DNA of 64,000 nucleotides, taken from the NCBI GenBank assembly GCA_015069605.1, contig SVII01000004.1:1-64000 (forward strand), read 5' to 3'. The notes beneath the pieces were generated by a model. The model made no database searches. It was not told the DNA's origin and was given only the letters and a program-made list of their open reading frames with translations. This DNA comes from Clostridiales bacterium (GTDB lineage: Bacteria; Bacillota; Clostridia; Christensenellales; Borkfalkiaceae). A program made the position numbers and the translations under genes. Positions 40,247 through 48,840 of this stretch are shown in pieces (the stretch's first letter is position 1; every line of letters begins with the position of its first letter).

Positions 40247-41194
40247 TCAATCGTTTAATTCTTTCGCCGTTTCCATCAGTTTCCGCATACGGTGATTTAA
40301 ACAACTCTTACTAACCCCCAAATAATCCGCAAGTTCTTGCAAGGACATAGAGGGATTTTTTAAACGCTCTCTCGCCAACGTTTTTAAATCGTCGCTCAAT
40401 TCTTTCCAGTTTTCATGTTCGGCTAATTTTCGTATTGCCATCACTTGATTAACCGAAGCGATCGCCGCTTTATCCGCGTTCCCCGAAATACAGTTTCTCG
40501 CACGATTTTTTCGGTTGGCTTCGTCGCGTTTTTCCACGAATGCGGAAAATTTCTTCAAACAACTTTCCGCGCCGATTACCGCCAAAAAATCGGAAATCAA
40601 TTCCTTACTTTTGATATATACTACGTACGTTTCTTTTCTTTCTACCAGTTTAGCAATCAATTCAAAATCCGTTAAAATATCACAAAAATCCATTGCAACT
40701 TCACGTTCGGGAAATACGATTTCCAAATGATATCCTGTTTTCCCCTCTTCGCTTGGTAACGTACAACTTCCCCCGCCCAAAAATGCGCCGCGTAGATACG
40801 CAATTTTTTTCTCGTCATCACTGACAAGTTTTGAAGATATACCCTCTTTGAACCCGCCCGTGCGTTTTAATAAGCCCAACTCTTTGAGCACTGTTTCCGA
40901 ATTAGCGGCAGGGCATTGCAACAGCAGTTTATCTCGACCGCTCATTCTATCCATCGTCGCGCTGGAAATATACAGCTCAAACCCAAACGTTTCCAAAAAG
41001 AGATTGATGAAAAATTCCGTTACGTTTTCCGTTTCACTGACGAGAAAAAAGGTGGGGACGCCGTCTTTAAACCCCATCGTACCGCAAGTGCGCACAAAAG
41101 CGGAAAGACCTGCTTTTTTTTCAGCAAGCCCACCTCTTTTCGCGCCAATTCCGCGGCTGATGATTTCCTTTTTAATGTCCGAAGTGAAATTCAT
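40247..41194 (-). CDS. whiA: DNA-binding protein WhiA
   Basis: AYLRGAFLGGGSC, C-terminal HTH LQELADYLGVSKSCLNHRMRKL. Confidence 0.92.
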   Translation of the reverse strand: MNFTSDIKKEIISRGIGAKRGGLAEKKAGLSAFVRTCGTMGFKDGVPTFFLVSETENVTEFFINLFLETFGFELYISSATMDRMSGRDKLLLQCPAANSETVLKELGLLKRTGGFKEGISSKLVSDDEKKIAYLRGAFLGGGSCTLPSEEGKTGYHLEIVFPEREVAMDFCDILTDFELIAKLVERKETYVVYIKSKELISDFLAVIGAESCLKKFSAFVEKRDEANRKNRARNCISGNADKAAIASVNQVMAIRKLAEHENWKELSDDLKTLARERLKNPSMSLQELADYLGVSKSCLNHRMRKLMETAKELND

Positions 41195-41206
41195 ATCTTC
41201 CCCTTT

Positions 41207-41983
41207 TTACATATGTTTTTTAAATTCAGTGAAACGGAAGTTGGGATATCTTCCGTCGATATTATCAATTCTATCCATCGGAAAATTCAAACGTTGGAGC
41301 TGTTCTTCCACCAGTTTTGTATCCCCCACTCGTTTTGCGGCGTGCGCGTCGGAATTGATGATAAAACGTGCCTCTGTCTTTTGCAAAATATCGTTGAGTT
41401 CTTCATCCGTCAAATGACGTTTCTTTGAATTCAATTCAATATACGTGCCGTAATCCGCCGCACATTTTGCCACTTCCAAAGTATTCGCTGGACAAATATA
41501 ATTAAGATGCGTTACTGCGTCAATAGGATTTTTCTTAATCGCGTTGATATACGCTTTGGTATTCCTTTCTATACGTTTTTGCGAGGGCTTGATTTTAAAT
41601 CTGTCCGCAAAAAAATTGACGTAACTGTACGTACAGCAATCTTTCAATGTTTCATACCAAATATACACGTGATTTCCGCAAAGATAGACGTCGAAATTTT
41701 CATAATCCTTTTCCGTCAAGTCTGCCGTGCCCGAAAGACTGCGAATATTCGATTCTATCCCTACCAAAACGTCCACGCCATATTTTTCCGCCGCCGCTTT
41801 ACATTCCGCTGCATATTTTGCCACTTCCCTGCGGCGTACCCCGTAAACGACGTGCGAAAAACCGTGGTCGGTAATCGCTATTTGCTTTAACCCGATCTCT
41901 TTAGCTTTCGCAGTGTTTTCGTCTATCGTGTTTTTACCGTGTGAATACGGCGTATGCGTATGATAGTCCCCTGTTAAAATCAC
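41207..41983 (-). CDS. PHP-domain phosphoesterase
   Basis: MILTGDYHTHTPYSHGK...IAITDHGFSH...INSDAHAAKRVGD. Confidence 0.85.
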   Translation of the reverse strand: MILTGDYHTHTPYSHGKNTIDENTAKAKEIGLKQIAITDHGFSHVVYGVRRREVAKYAAECKAAAEKYGVDVLVGIESNIRSLSGTADLTEKDYENFDVYLCGNHVYIWYETLKDCCTYSYVNFFADRFKIKPSQKRIERNTKAYINAIKKNPIDAVTHLNYICPANTLEVAKCAADYGTYIELNSKKRHLTDEELNDILQKTEARFIINSDAHAAKRVGDTKLVEEQLQRLNFPMDRIDNIDGRYPNFRFTEFKKHM

Positions 41984-41996
41984 TTTTCCTCTCCTC

Positions 41997-42887
41997 TTAC
42001 GTCAAATAACGTATTTCTTCCTGCAACAAAACGTTGCACTTTTTTTCCACTTCCGTTTTTATCAAGCGAATCAGCGTTTTTATATCTTCTGACGTTGCGC
42101 CGTTCTCATTGATAATAAAATTTGCATGCGTGTCCGAAATTTTCGCTCCGCCGATACGTTTCCCTTTTAGCCCCGCCTGTTCAATCAAGCCGCCTGCAAA
42201 TAAGCCTTTGGGGTTTTTAAAAACACAGCCCATACTTTTGCCTTTGGGCAAATGTTGCCGTCTTTTTAAGTATTCCTTTTCCGTTTCGATAATATTCCTC
42301 TTATCGCCGTCCTCAAGTCGCAATGTCGCGCCTAAGATCACGTCGCCATTGTTCATAAACACACTCGTTTTATAACCGTATTTGCATTCTTCTATGGGCA
42401 AAACAACCGTTTTTCCGTCACGTAAAATAAACACGCTTTCCACGATTTCCGCTATATATCTGCCATTGACGCCTGCGTTCATGTATAACGCGCCGCCGAG
42501 TGTGCAAGGAATGCCCGTTAGAAATTCCACGCCGCTTTTGCCTGCGTTACGACAGGCGCGGATAAGATTTCCGCTTTTGACGCCAGCCTCGACAAACACC
42601 CTTTTTCCGATTTGTATTCCTATCAGTTTTTTAGTAGAAACAACCGCTTTGTTCACATTCTCGTCCGCAGGCAAAACGTTGGTTAGATTGCCAAGCACAT
42701 AAAAATTGAACTTATCGCATTGCAATCTTTGCAACAGTTTTTTCATTTCCTCTTGCGTTCGGGGATAAAAAGCGATTTCAGCGTTTCCACCACAACCGAT
42801 GGAACTGTTTTTTGTAAAATCAAAGGGTTTTTCCGTTGTAAAAGCTGCGTAATCGGAAAATAAATCGCACTCCGACATATCGTTCAC
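41997..42887 (-). CDS. murB: UDP-N-acetylenolpyruvoylglucosamine reductase
   Basis: NSSIGCGGNAEIAFYP, LTGIPCTLGGALYMNAGVNG, SMGCVFKNPKGLFAGGLIEQAGLKG. Confidence 0.93.
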   Translation of the reverse strand: MNDMSECDLFSDYAAFTTEKPFDFTKNSSIGCGGNAEIAFYPRTQEEMKKLLQRLQCDKFNFYVLGNLTNVLPADENVNKAVVSTKKLIGIQIGKRVFVEAGVKSGNLIRACRNAGKSGVEFLTGIPCTLGGALYMNAGVNGRYIAEIVESVFILRDGKTVVLPIEECKYGYKTSVFMNNGDVILGATLRLEDGDKRNIIETEKEYLKRRQHLPKGKSMGCVFKNPKGLFAGGLIEQAGLKGKRIGGAKISDTHANFIINENGATSEDIKTLIRLIKTEVEKKCNVLLQEEIRYLT

Positions 42888-43066
42888 CTCTATTGTATCA
42901 TATTTTTTCCATTTTTGAAAGTGTTTCGTTCACCTTTAGAAAAAAATCCCGAAAAGTATTTTTCACCAGTATATCGTATGACCTTTTAGCGGTGGGTATG
43001 ACACAAAAAAAGAGCCCGAACAATCGTCCAAGCCCTTTTTATAAGAGGAAATAACCTATAAACGAA

Positions 43067-44212
43067 TTATGCCTTGTAAATAATCTCGCCGTCGCGTACA
43101 GTAAGAATAACGTCGTACTTGTCGTTGATTACCGTGAAATCAGCGCGTTTACCTACTTTGATACTACCCGTTTCTTTGTCGATCTTCAACATTCTTGCAG
43201 GGTTGATCGTTGCGTAATCTACTGCCTGCGTGAAAGGCACGCCCACTTTTGTGACCATATTTTCCACCGCGCGGTTCATACGCAATACGCTACCTGCCAG
43301 CGTACCGTCCGCAAGACGAGCTTCGCCGCCCTTAACAAACACTTTTTGTCCGCCAAGTTCGCTTTCACCGTCAGGTAAACCTTTCGCACGCATAGCGTCT
43401 GTAATCAAAGATACTTTATCAACGGGTTTATTCTTCACCAAAAGACGCATTGCGGGCACGGATACGTGAATGGTATCTGCGATCAATTCACAGTTCAAAT
43501 CATCCAACAACATTGCGCTGCCCACCGTGCCAATCTCGCGGTGATGCAACGCCGTTTGTGCATTATACGTATGCGTTACGTTGCTTGCGCCCACTTCGAT
43601 CGCTTTTTCAATATCTGCAAATTTTGCGCCCGTATGACCAATCGAGGATACAATCCCCTTTTCGGTTAAATGTTTGATAAATGCTTCTGCGTTGGGAACT
43701 TCGGGAGCAAGCGTCACAATTTTAATCGCGCCGCCACTCGTTGCATTGTAGCCGTCAAACGCCGCAATATCTGGTTCTTTAACGTACTCCAAAGGTTGCG
43801 CGCCTTTATGTGCCGCCGCGATAAACGGGCCTTCTAAATGAATACCTGCCACACGCGCACCCTCTTTGTGTGACGCTGCACGGTATTCTTTCACCGCTTT
43901 CATTGCTTTGGTAATATTTTCGGGGCTTTGTGTCATCGTCGTAACAAGGAATGTCGTCGTACCTTCGGACGCGATCGTTTTTGCAATGACGGAAATATCT
44001 TCCACCGTACCGTCCATACCGTCGCTGCCGCCTGCGCCGTGGATATGCTGATCGATAAAACCAGGCAATACGATTGCGTTTTCAGGCAACGCGATTGTTT
44101 CTGCGTATCTACTTACCTTGCCGATCTTTTCAATCGTTTCACTAAATCCAATCGAACATTTTTTCAAGCCTTTTCCATCGATATATGCCGTTACGTTTTG
44201 AAATGCTTTCAT
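43067..44212 (-). CDS. nagA: N-acetylglucosamine-6-phosphate deacetylase
   Basis: LPGFIDQHIHGAGGSD, GIHLEGPFIAAAHKGAQ, LITDAMRAKGLPDGE. Confidence 0.93.
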   Translation of the reverse strand: MKAFQNVTAYIDGKGLKKCSIGFSETIEKIGKVSRYAETIALPENAIVLPGFIDQHIHGAGGSDGMDGTVEDISVIAKTIASEGTTTFLVTTMTQSPENITKAMKAVKEYRAASHKEGARVAGIHLEGPFIAAAHKGAQPLEYVKEPDIAAFDGYNATSGGAIKIVTLAPEVPNAEAFIKHLTEKGIVSSIGHTGAKFADIEKAIEVGASNVTHTYNAQTALHHREIGTVGSAMLLDDLNCELIADTIHVSVPAMRLLVKNKPVDKVSLITDAMRAKGLPDGESELGGQKVFVKGGEARLADGTLAGSVLRMNRAVENMVTKVGVPFTQAVDYATINPARMLKIDKETGSIKVGKRADFTVINDKYDVILTVRDGEIIYKA

Positions 44213-44255
44213 TGTATATACTCTCCTTGCGGTTACACCGCACTAAGTAAAAATC

Positions 44256-45632
44256 TTATTTGCACGCAGGCAAGGACGCCGCTGCGATACTTTGACCAAC
44301 ACGACGGTTGTTTTCATCGGGCAAACCAATGTCAATCGTAGCAAATTCGGGATATTCTTCCGCCAAAACTTGCTTGCAGGTTGCAAGAATAACGTCGCCG
44401 CCTTTGCCCCCCATTACACGGCCGAGCAACAACATGTGCTTGATATCGTAGAATTTTGCGTAGAAAGGAATGGTGTGCGCAAGATATACACCGATATCTT
44501 CATAAATTTGTTGAGCCAAACCATCGCCATTTTCCATCATCGCTTGCACCACTTTCAATTTTTGTGCGGGCGTCAAGCCTTCTTCAAATTTATATCCGCC
44601 GTATTCAGCAAGTTTGATAACCGCGTCTTGCGAGAAATATTTGCAACCAACGCCGAAATCGCCACTCCATTCGTCCTGCATTGCGCCTTCGTTGAAATCT
44701 ACGGGTGCGAAAGCAAGTTCGGAAAGCCAGCCATTGATGCCGCCCGACTGATTGATATAACCAACCGCTTCGCTCGTACCCATAGCAATACCAAGTACGC
44801 CATTGTCTTCCAAATCGATTGCGCCAGCCAAAGCCGTTACGTCACCGTCGTTTGCTACTTCCAAAGGAATTTCCTTGCCGTATTCTTTGCTCATTTCCTT
44901 CGCTACGTTGATGTACATATTCTTTACGTAATCGCCGTGCTTAGACTTGTCCACTTTGATAAACAAGGATGCTACCATAATCTTGTTGTCGATATAAACG
45001 CCTGCCGAAGAAACACCAATCGCGTCAACCGTAGGCATCTTGGATGCAGCCGTTTTCATAGCCGTCAAAATTTCATTGTAATGATAGGTGGGATCTTCCG
45101 TTACTTTCGGATTCCAAACAACTTCTTCGCTGTAAACAACTTCGCCGTTGATAACCGCCGAAACCTTTCTATCCGATCCGCCTGCGTCGAAACCGATGCG
45201 GCAGCCGTTCAAATGTCCGCCTACTTGGATAGATACGTTCTTTTGTTCTACTTTACCATCTTCTAACCATTCCACTTCAAAAGGTTTTTCATAAACGCCG
45301 CTCATGAAATCTACGTCGAACGCGCGAATGCCTTCCATCGTGTATGCTTGTTTCAAGTATTCGTAAATAGATTTGCTGCCAGCGATAGAAAGTTTGAAAC
45401 CGCCAACAACCCAAAGAATCGTCTTCGCAATACGTTCTGCCACGCGGAAGTTCAACGCGTCGTTTACTCCATCCGCTAAAGCATTGTATTTATATACGTA
45501 GTTGTAGCCGCCGCTGCGTTCTGCTACGATCGTTACTTCTACGGGGTTACCGCTCTTTTTTACTTCCGCATCAAAGTCGTTGAGCGCTTTAATCATAGGA
45601 TAAAAATTCTTATCTAATACAGGCAATCTCAT
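44256..45632 (-). CDS. ROK-family protein (sugar kinase/regulator-like)
   Basis: ASNxx-like VANDGDVTALAGAI and MGTSEAVGYINQSGGINGWLSELAFAPVD. Start MRLPVLDKNF preferred because upstream codons overlap the predicted -10. Confidence 0.75.
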   Translation of the reverse strand: MRLPVLDKNFYPMIKALNDFDAEVKKSGNPVEVTIVAERSGGYNYVYKYNALADGVNDALNFRVAERIAKTILWVVGGFKLSIAGSKSIYEYLKQAYTMEGIRAFDVDFMSGVYEKPFEVEWLEDGKVEQKNVSIQVGGHLNGCRIGFDAGGSDRKVSAVINGEVVYSEEVVWNPKVTEDPTYHYNEILTAMKTAASKMPTVDAIGVSSAGVYIDNKIMVASLFIKVDKSKHGDYVKNMYINVAKEMSKEYGKEIPLEVANDGDVTALAGAIDLEDNGVLGIAMGTSEAVGYINQSGGINGWLSELAFAPVDFNEGAMQDEWSGDFGVGCKYFSQDAVIKLAEYGGYKFEEGLTPAQKLKVVQAMMENGDGLAQQIYEDIGVYLAHTIPFYAKFYDIKHMLLLGRVMGGKGGDVILATCKQVLAEEYPEFATIDIGLPDENNRRVGQSIAAASLPACK

Positions 45633-45672
45633 AATTGTCAATATCTCCTCATTATTTATTTTTACATACTTC

Positions 45673-45736
45673 ATTATACTATTTTCCTCGCAAATTGCAA
45701 GTGAAATTCTTTCACGCTTTTGTGGAATTCTTTCGC
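45673..45736 (-). promoter_or_regulatory. ROK gene promoter with two tandem dyad operators
   Basis: Minus strand TTGCAA (45695-45700) - 16 bp - TATAAT (45673-45678), preceded by GTGAAAGAATTTCAC (45701-45715) and GCGAAAGAATTCCAC (45722-45736), 21 bp apart. Confidence 0.6.
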
Positions 45737-45760
45737 GGAAAAATACAAGGAATTTTATGT

Positions 45761-45791
45761 AAAAAAATAATCCCCTGCGTTCTCACAGGGG
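45761..45791 (-). terminator. Intrinsic terminator of the candidate large ncRNA
   Basis: Minus strand CCCCTG-N8-CAGGGG followed by ATTATTTTTTT. Confidence 0.8.
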
Positions 45792-46437
45792 AAATTATCT
45801 TCGTATTTAGTTGTGAGCGTATTTCGTTCTTTTCATCTGTTTGTGCGCACATACGTCGCGAGCCGACTTATCTTAAGCCGCAAATATTCAGATTACTCTT
45901 TTTATTGAACGCCCTCGTTTTCACAGTTCATTGGTTTTTACCTCACTTTTCTTTCTCTAACCTGAAGGTTTTTTGCCGACCGCCGTCGGCACTTTACGTG
46001 TACGTCGGACCGTCTCCTTTCCTTTCGGTTTTACTTCTTGAAGCCACACTAATCATGCTCGTGCACCTCCTTACATATTCCCCTGCCTCACGGCAGCTTC
46101 TTCCGTCCACGTTTTCGATTTCGTCAAACCGTCCCGCTTCCGTGTCGCATCAATCCGTATCCTGCTCTTCCAGCTTGTCAAGTACCTACCGGGATTTCGT
46201 CAATTCCCCATTTGCCTCGCTCGCGGACCGCTTATTGATCACCTTGTATCAGGCTTTTGCCTCTTCGTGGGAAGGAATCATCGCTTTTCGTACCCTCCTT
46301 TTCTTTTTTGTTCGTTCGACGTATCCCTACGCCACTTTGTCAGCCCTCACCGACTTACTTTTATCTGTCCATCGGTCTATTTTTCCTTTTTTGTTGAAAA
46401 TTTTAAACACTTTTTGTTTCGTTCTTTCTTTTTTGTA
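45765..46437 (-). ncRNA. Candidate large structured non-coding RNA (about 670 nt), class not identified
   Basis: Strong extended -10 promoter at one end and intrinsic terminator at the other; no plausible long ORF; several compact hairpins (GCCGAC-GGCG-GTCGGC, CTGCC-GTGA-GGCAG, GGCGTA-GGGA-TACGTC, CC-GAAA-GG, AACCT-TC-AGGTT). Confidence 0.65.
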
Positions 46438-46442
46438 CCTTT

Positions 46443-46470
46443 ATTATAGCAAATATTTTTCATTTGTCAA
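46443..46470 (-). promoter_or_regulatory. Strong sigma-A-type promoter driving the candidate ncRNA
   Basis: Minus strand TTGACA - 16 bp - TATAAT with extended -10 TGC. Confidence 0.8.
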
Positions 46471-46615
46471 GTGGTTTTTGAAAAAATTTTCGCGAATATT
46501 TTCGATAGGTCGATCGAAAAAACGAATAACGATTGTAGTCATAATTTAAAAGGGCGACTTATGCCGCCCTTTGTATAGGATATTGAGTTTGTATTTACTG
46601 ATTTCTTTTTTACTC

Positions 46616-46644
46616 TTGACAAATATATTTTTTCGTTGTATAAT
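46616..46644 (+). promoter_or_regulatory. Consensus promoter of mgsA
   Basis: TTGACA (46616-46621) - 17 bp - TATAAT (46639-46644). Confidence 0.85.
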
Positions 46645-46674
46645 AAAAGAGTAAATACATATAAGGAAGTTATT

Positions 46675-47061
46675 ATGAAAAAGAAACAAAAGACGATTGC
46701 GCTGATTGCGCACGATAACAAAAAAGCGGATATTGTTAATTGGGCATTGAAAAACAAAACTACTTTAGAGCAATACGATCTTTGCGGCACGGGTACAACG
46801 GCAAAATTAATTTCAGAAGCCACCGATCTTCCCGTAAAAAGATATTTATCCGGGCCTCTTGGCGGCGATCAACAAATCGGCGCAAAAGTAGCGGAAAAGA
46901 AAATCGATCTCGTGATCTTTTTCTGGGATCCCCTTTCTTCGCAACCCCACGATCCTGACGTAAAGGCTCTTCTTCGTATCGCCGTTGTGTACGATATTCC
47001 CATCGCGACCAACCGCGCGACCGCTGATTACGTTATCCATTCCAGATGCCTTGAAAATTAA
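46675..47061 (+). CDS. mgsA: Methylglyoxal synthase
   Basis: [72 protein letters not shown]. Confidence 0.94.
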   Translation: MKKKQKTIALIAHDNKKADIVNWALKNKTTLEQYDLCGTGTTAKLISEATDLPVKRYLSGPLGGDQQIGAKVAEKKIDLVIFFWDPLSSQPHDPDVKALLRIAVVYDIPIATNRATADYVIHSRCLEN

Positions 47062-47075
47062 ATTCTATAAAAAAG

Positions 47076-47105
47076 ACCGAGCAAGTTGATTGTAGCTTGC
47101 TCGGT
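47076..47105. terminator. Bidirectional intrinsic terminator between mgsA and phosphoglucomutase
   Basis: ACCGAGCAAG-N10-CTTGCTCGGT flanked by A-rich and T-rich tracts. Confidence 0.85.
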
Positions 47106-47121
47106 TTATTTTTATCTATTT

Positions 47122-48840
47122 TTATTGTTTTGCTTTTTCCAAAAGTTCAGCAACCGCCGCCTGCAATTCGGTCAGTTTTTCATTTGCCGCGCTTTCGTCT
47201 TTTGCTTTCAACGAATAATAGATTTTAAGTTTTGGTTCTGTTCCCGAAGGACGTACGCAAACGAACGAACCGCCCTCCAATTCATAATATACGCAATTAC
47301 ATTTCGGCACGTCGATTTCTCCCACGTTGCCGTTTGCATCCGTGCGTTTTGCGGCGCTGTAATCGCGAATTGCTTGCACTTTGATTCCTGCAAATTCGTC
47401 CACTTTCAAGGTCTTTAACCCGTCAACTACCGCGTTCATTTCCTTCATCGCATTCAAGCCGGAATACTGAATGGACACGTTTTTATCCAATACGTAGCCG
47501 TATTTTGCGTAGATTTCCTGCAATCTGCCATATACCGATTTCCCGATATACGTATAATAACAAACCATTTCCGCACAAAGCATGGACGCTACCACAGCGT
47601 CTTTATCGCGCGCGTGCGTGCCACGCAAATATCCGCAGGATTCTTCAAAGCCGAACACGTACGTGTGTTTATTATCCTTTTCCCATTGTTTAATCTTTTC
47701 GCCGATAAATTTAAAGCCAACGGGCGTTTCGTACAACGTTACGCCGTAATCGTCACAAAGCGCCTTCGCCATCCCCGTCGTCACGAAAGATTTCACCACC
47801 GCCGCATTGACAGGCATTTCGCCCGATTCAGATAAGCGAGTAAGAATATAATCCAACAACAAAATACCAACTTGGTTGCCCGAAAGAGCGACAAATTCGC
47901 CCTGTTCGTCTTTAATTGCCACGCCAAGACGGTCGGAGTCAGGATCCGTTCCAAACACCACGTCCGCATTAATTTCGTTCGCAAGCGCAATACCCATCGA
48001 CAGCGTTTCTTTGTATTCGGGGTTAGGCACTTTTACCGTGGAAAATTCGGTGTCTTTCGTCGTTTGCGCTTCCACGATCGTCGTATTGATACCGAGTTTT
48101 TTCAAAATCGTCGTAACGGGTACGAAACCGCTGCCGTGAACGGGCGTGTACACAAGCTTCAAATCCGCGCCGCATTTTTCTACCGCTTCTTTGGAAAGGG
48201 TGAGTTTGGAAAGCTCCGCAATATAATCTTCATCCAATTTTGCAGGTACGGGCAAAATTAAGGGGCTTTCTTCAAGCGCCGAAACGGAAAGATAATCTTC
48301 GATTTTATTGATATACGAAACAACTTTTTCGGTGTCTTCAGGGGACATTTGTGCGCCGTCTGCTCCATATACTTTGTAACCATTGTATTCCTTGGGATTA
48401 TGGCTTGCCGTAATCATAACGCCTGCAATCGTACCCAAATAACGCACCGCGTACGAAAGCATCGGTACGGGATGTACGTCGTCGAACAAATACGCTTTGA
48501 TACCATTCTTAGCCAACACTCCTGCGGAAACTTTTGCAAATTCCTGCGATTTACGGCGAGTATCGTACGAGATGACTACGCCTTTTGCTTGTTCTTCCGC
48601 GCTGAGCGTTTTGATCCATTCCGCCAAGCCCTGCGTTGCGCGCATAACGGTGTAAATATTCATCATATTCATACCGTAGCCAATCACGCCGCGCATGCCT
48701 GCCGTACCAAATTCCAATTCGCCGCCAAAGCGGTATTCTTGCTCTTTCTCGTTCGTTGCAATACTTTCGAGTTCTTTCTTCCCCTCTTCGCAAAGGCGCG
48801 AATCGTTCAACCAAGTTTGATAATTTTTACGATAATTCAT
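47122..48840 (-). CDS. Candidate internally initiated free phosphoglucomutase
   Basis: GGAGG (48846-48850) 5 nt upstream of in-frame ATG (48840), exactly at the usual N-terminus of this family. Confidence 0.5.
   Translation of the reverse strand: MNYRKNYQTWLNDSRLCEEGKKELESIATNEKEQEYRFGGELEFGTAGMRGVIGYGMNMMNIYTVMRATQGLAEWIKTLSAEEQAKGVVISYDTRRKSQEFAKVSAGVLAKNGIKAYLFDDVHPVPMLSYAVRYLGTIAGVMITASHNPKEYNGYKVYGADGAQMSPEDTEKVVSYINKIEDYLSVSALEESPLILPVPAKLDEDYIAELSKLTLSKEAVEKCGADLKLVYTPVHGSGFVPVTTILKKLGINTTIVEAQTTKDTEFSTVKVPNPEYKETLSMGIALANEINADVVFGTDPDSDRLGVAIKDEQGEFVALSGNQVGILLLDYILTRLSESGEMPVNAAVVKSFVTTGMAKALCDDYGVTLYETPVGFKFIGEKIKQWEKDNKHTYVFGFEESCGYLRGTHARDKDAVVASMLCAEMVCYYTYIGKSVYGRLQEIYAKYGYVLDKNVSIQYSGLNAMKEMNAVVDGLKTLKVDEFAGIKVQAIRDYSAAKRTDANGNVGEIDVPKCNCVYYELEGGSFVCVRPSGTEPKLKIYYSLKAKDESAANEKLTELQAAVAELLEKAKQ

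Noticed and set aside
45765-46437. RNase P RNA, tmRNA, SRP RNA or group II intron as identity of the large ncRNA
   Set aside because: Expected landmark motifs (CR-I GAGGAAAGTC near the 5-prime end with CR-V ACAGAA near the 3-prime end, tmRNA ends and tag ORF, domain V) not seen in the right order. A covariance-model search is still needed.
45635-46549. 304-aa plus-strand ORF MSISPHYLFLHTSLYYF...
   Set aside because: Runs through the ROK promoter, the ncRNA terminator and the ncRNA promoter; composition (Ser/Leu/Phe-rich) resembles spurious ORFs on the opposite strand of structured RNA genes; no SD or family resemblance.
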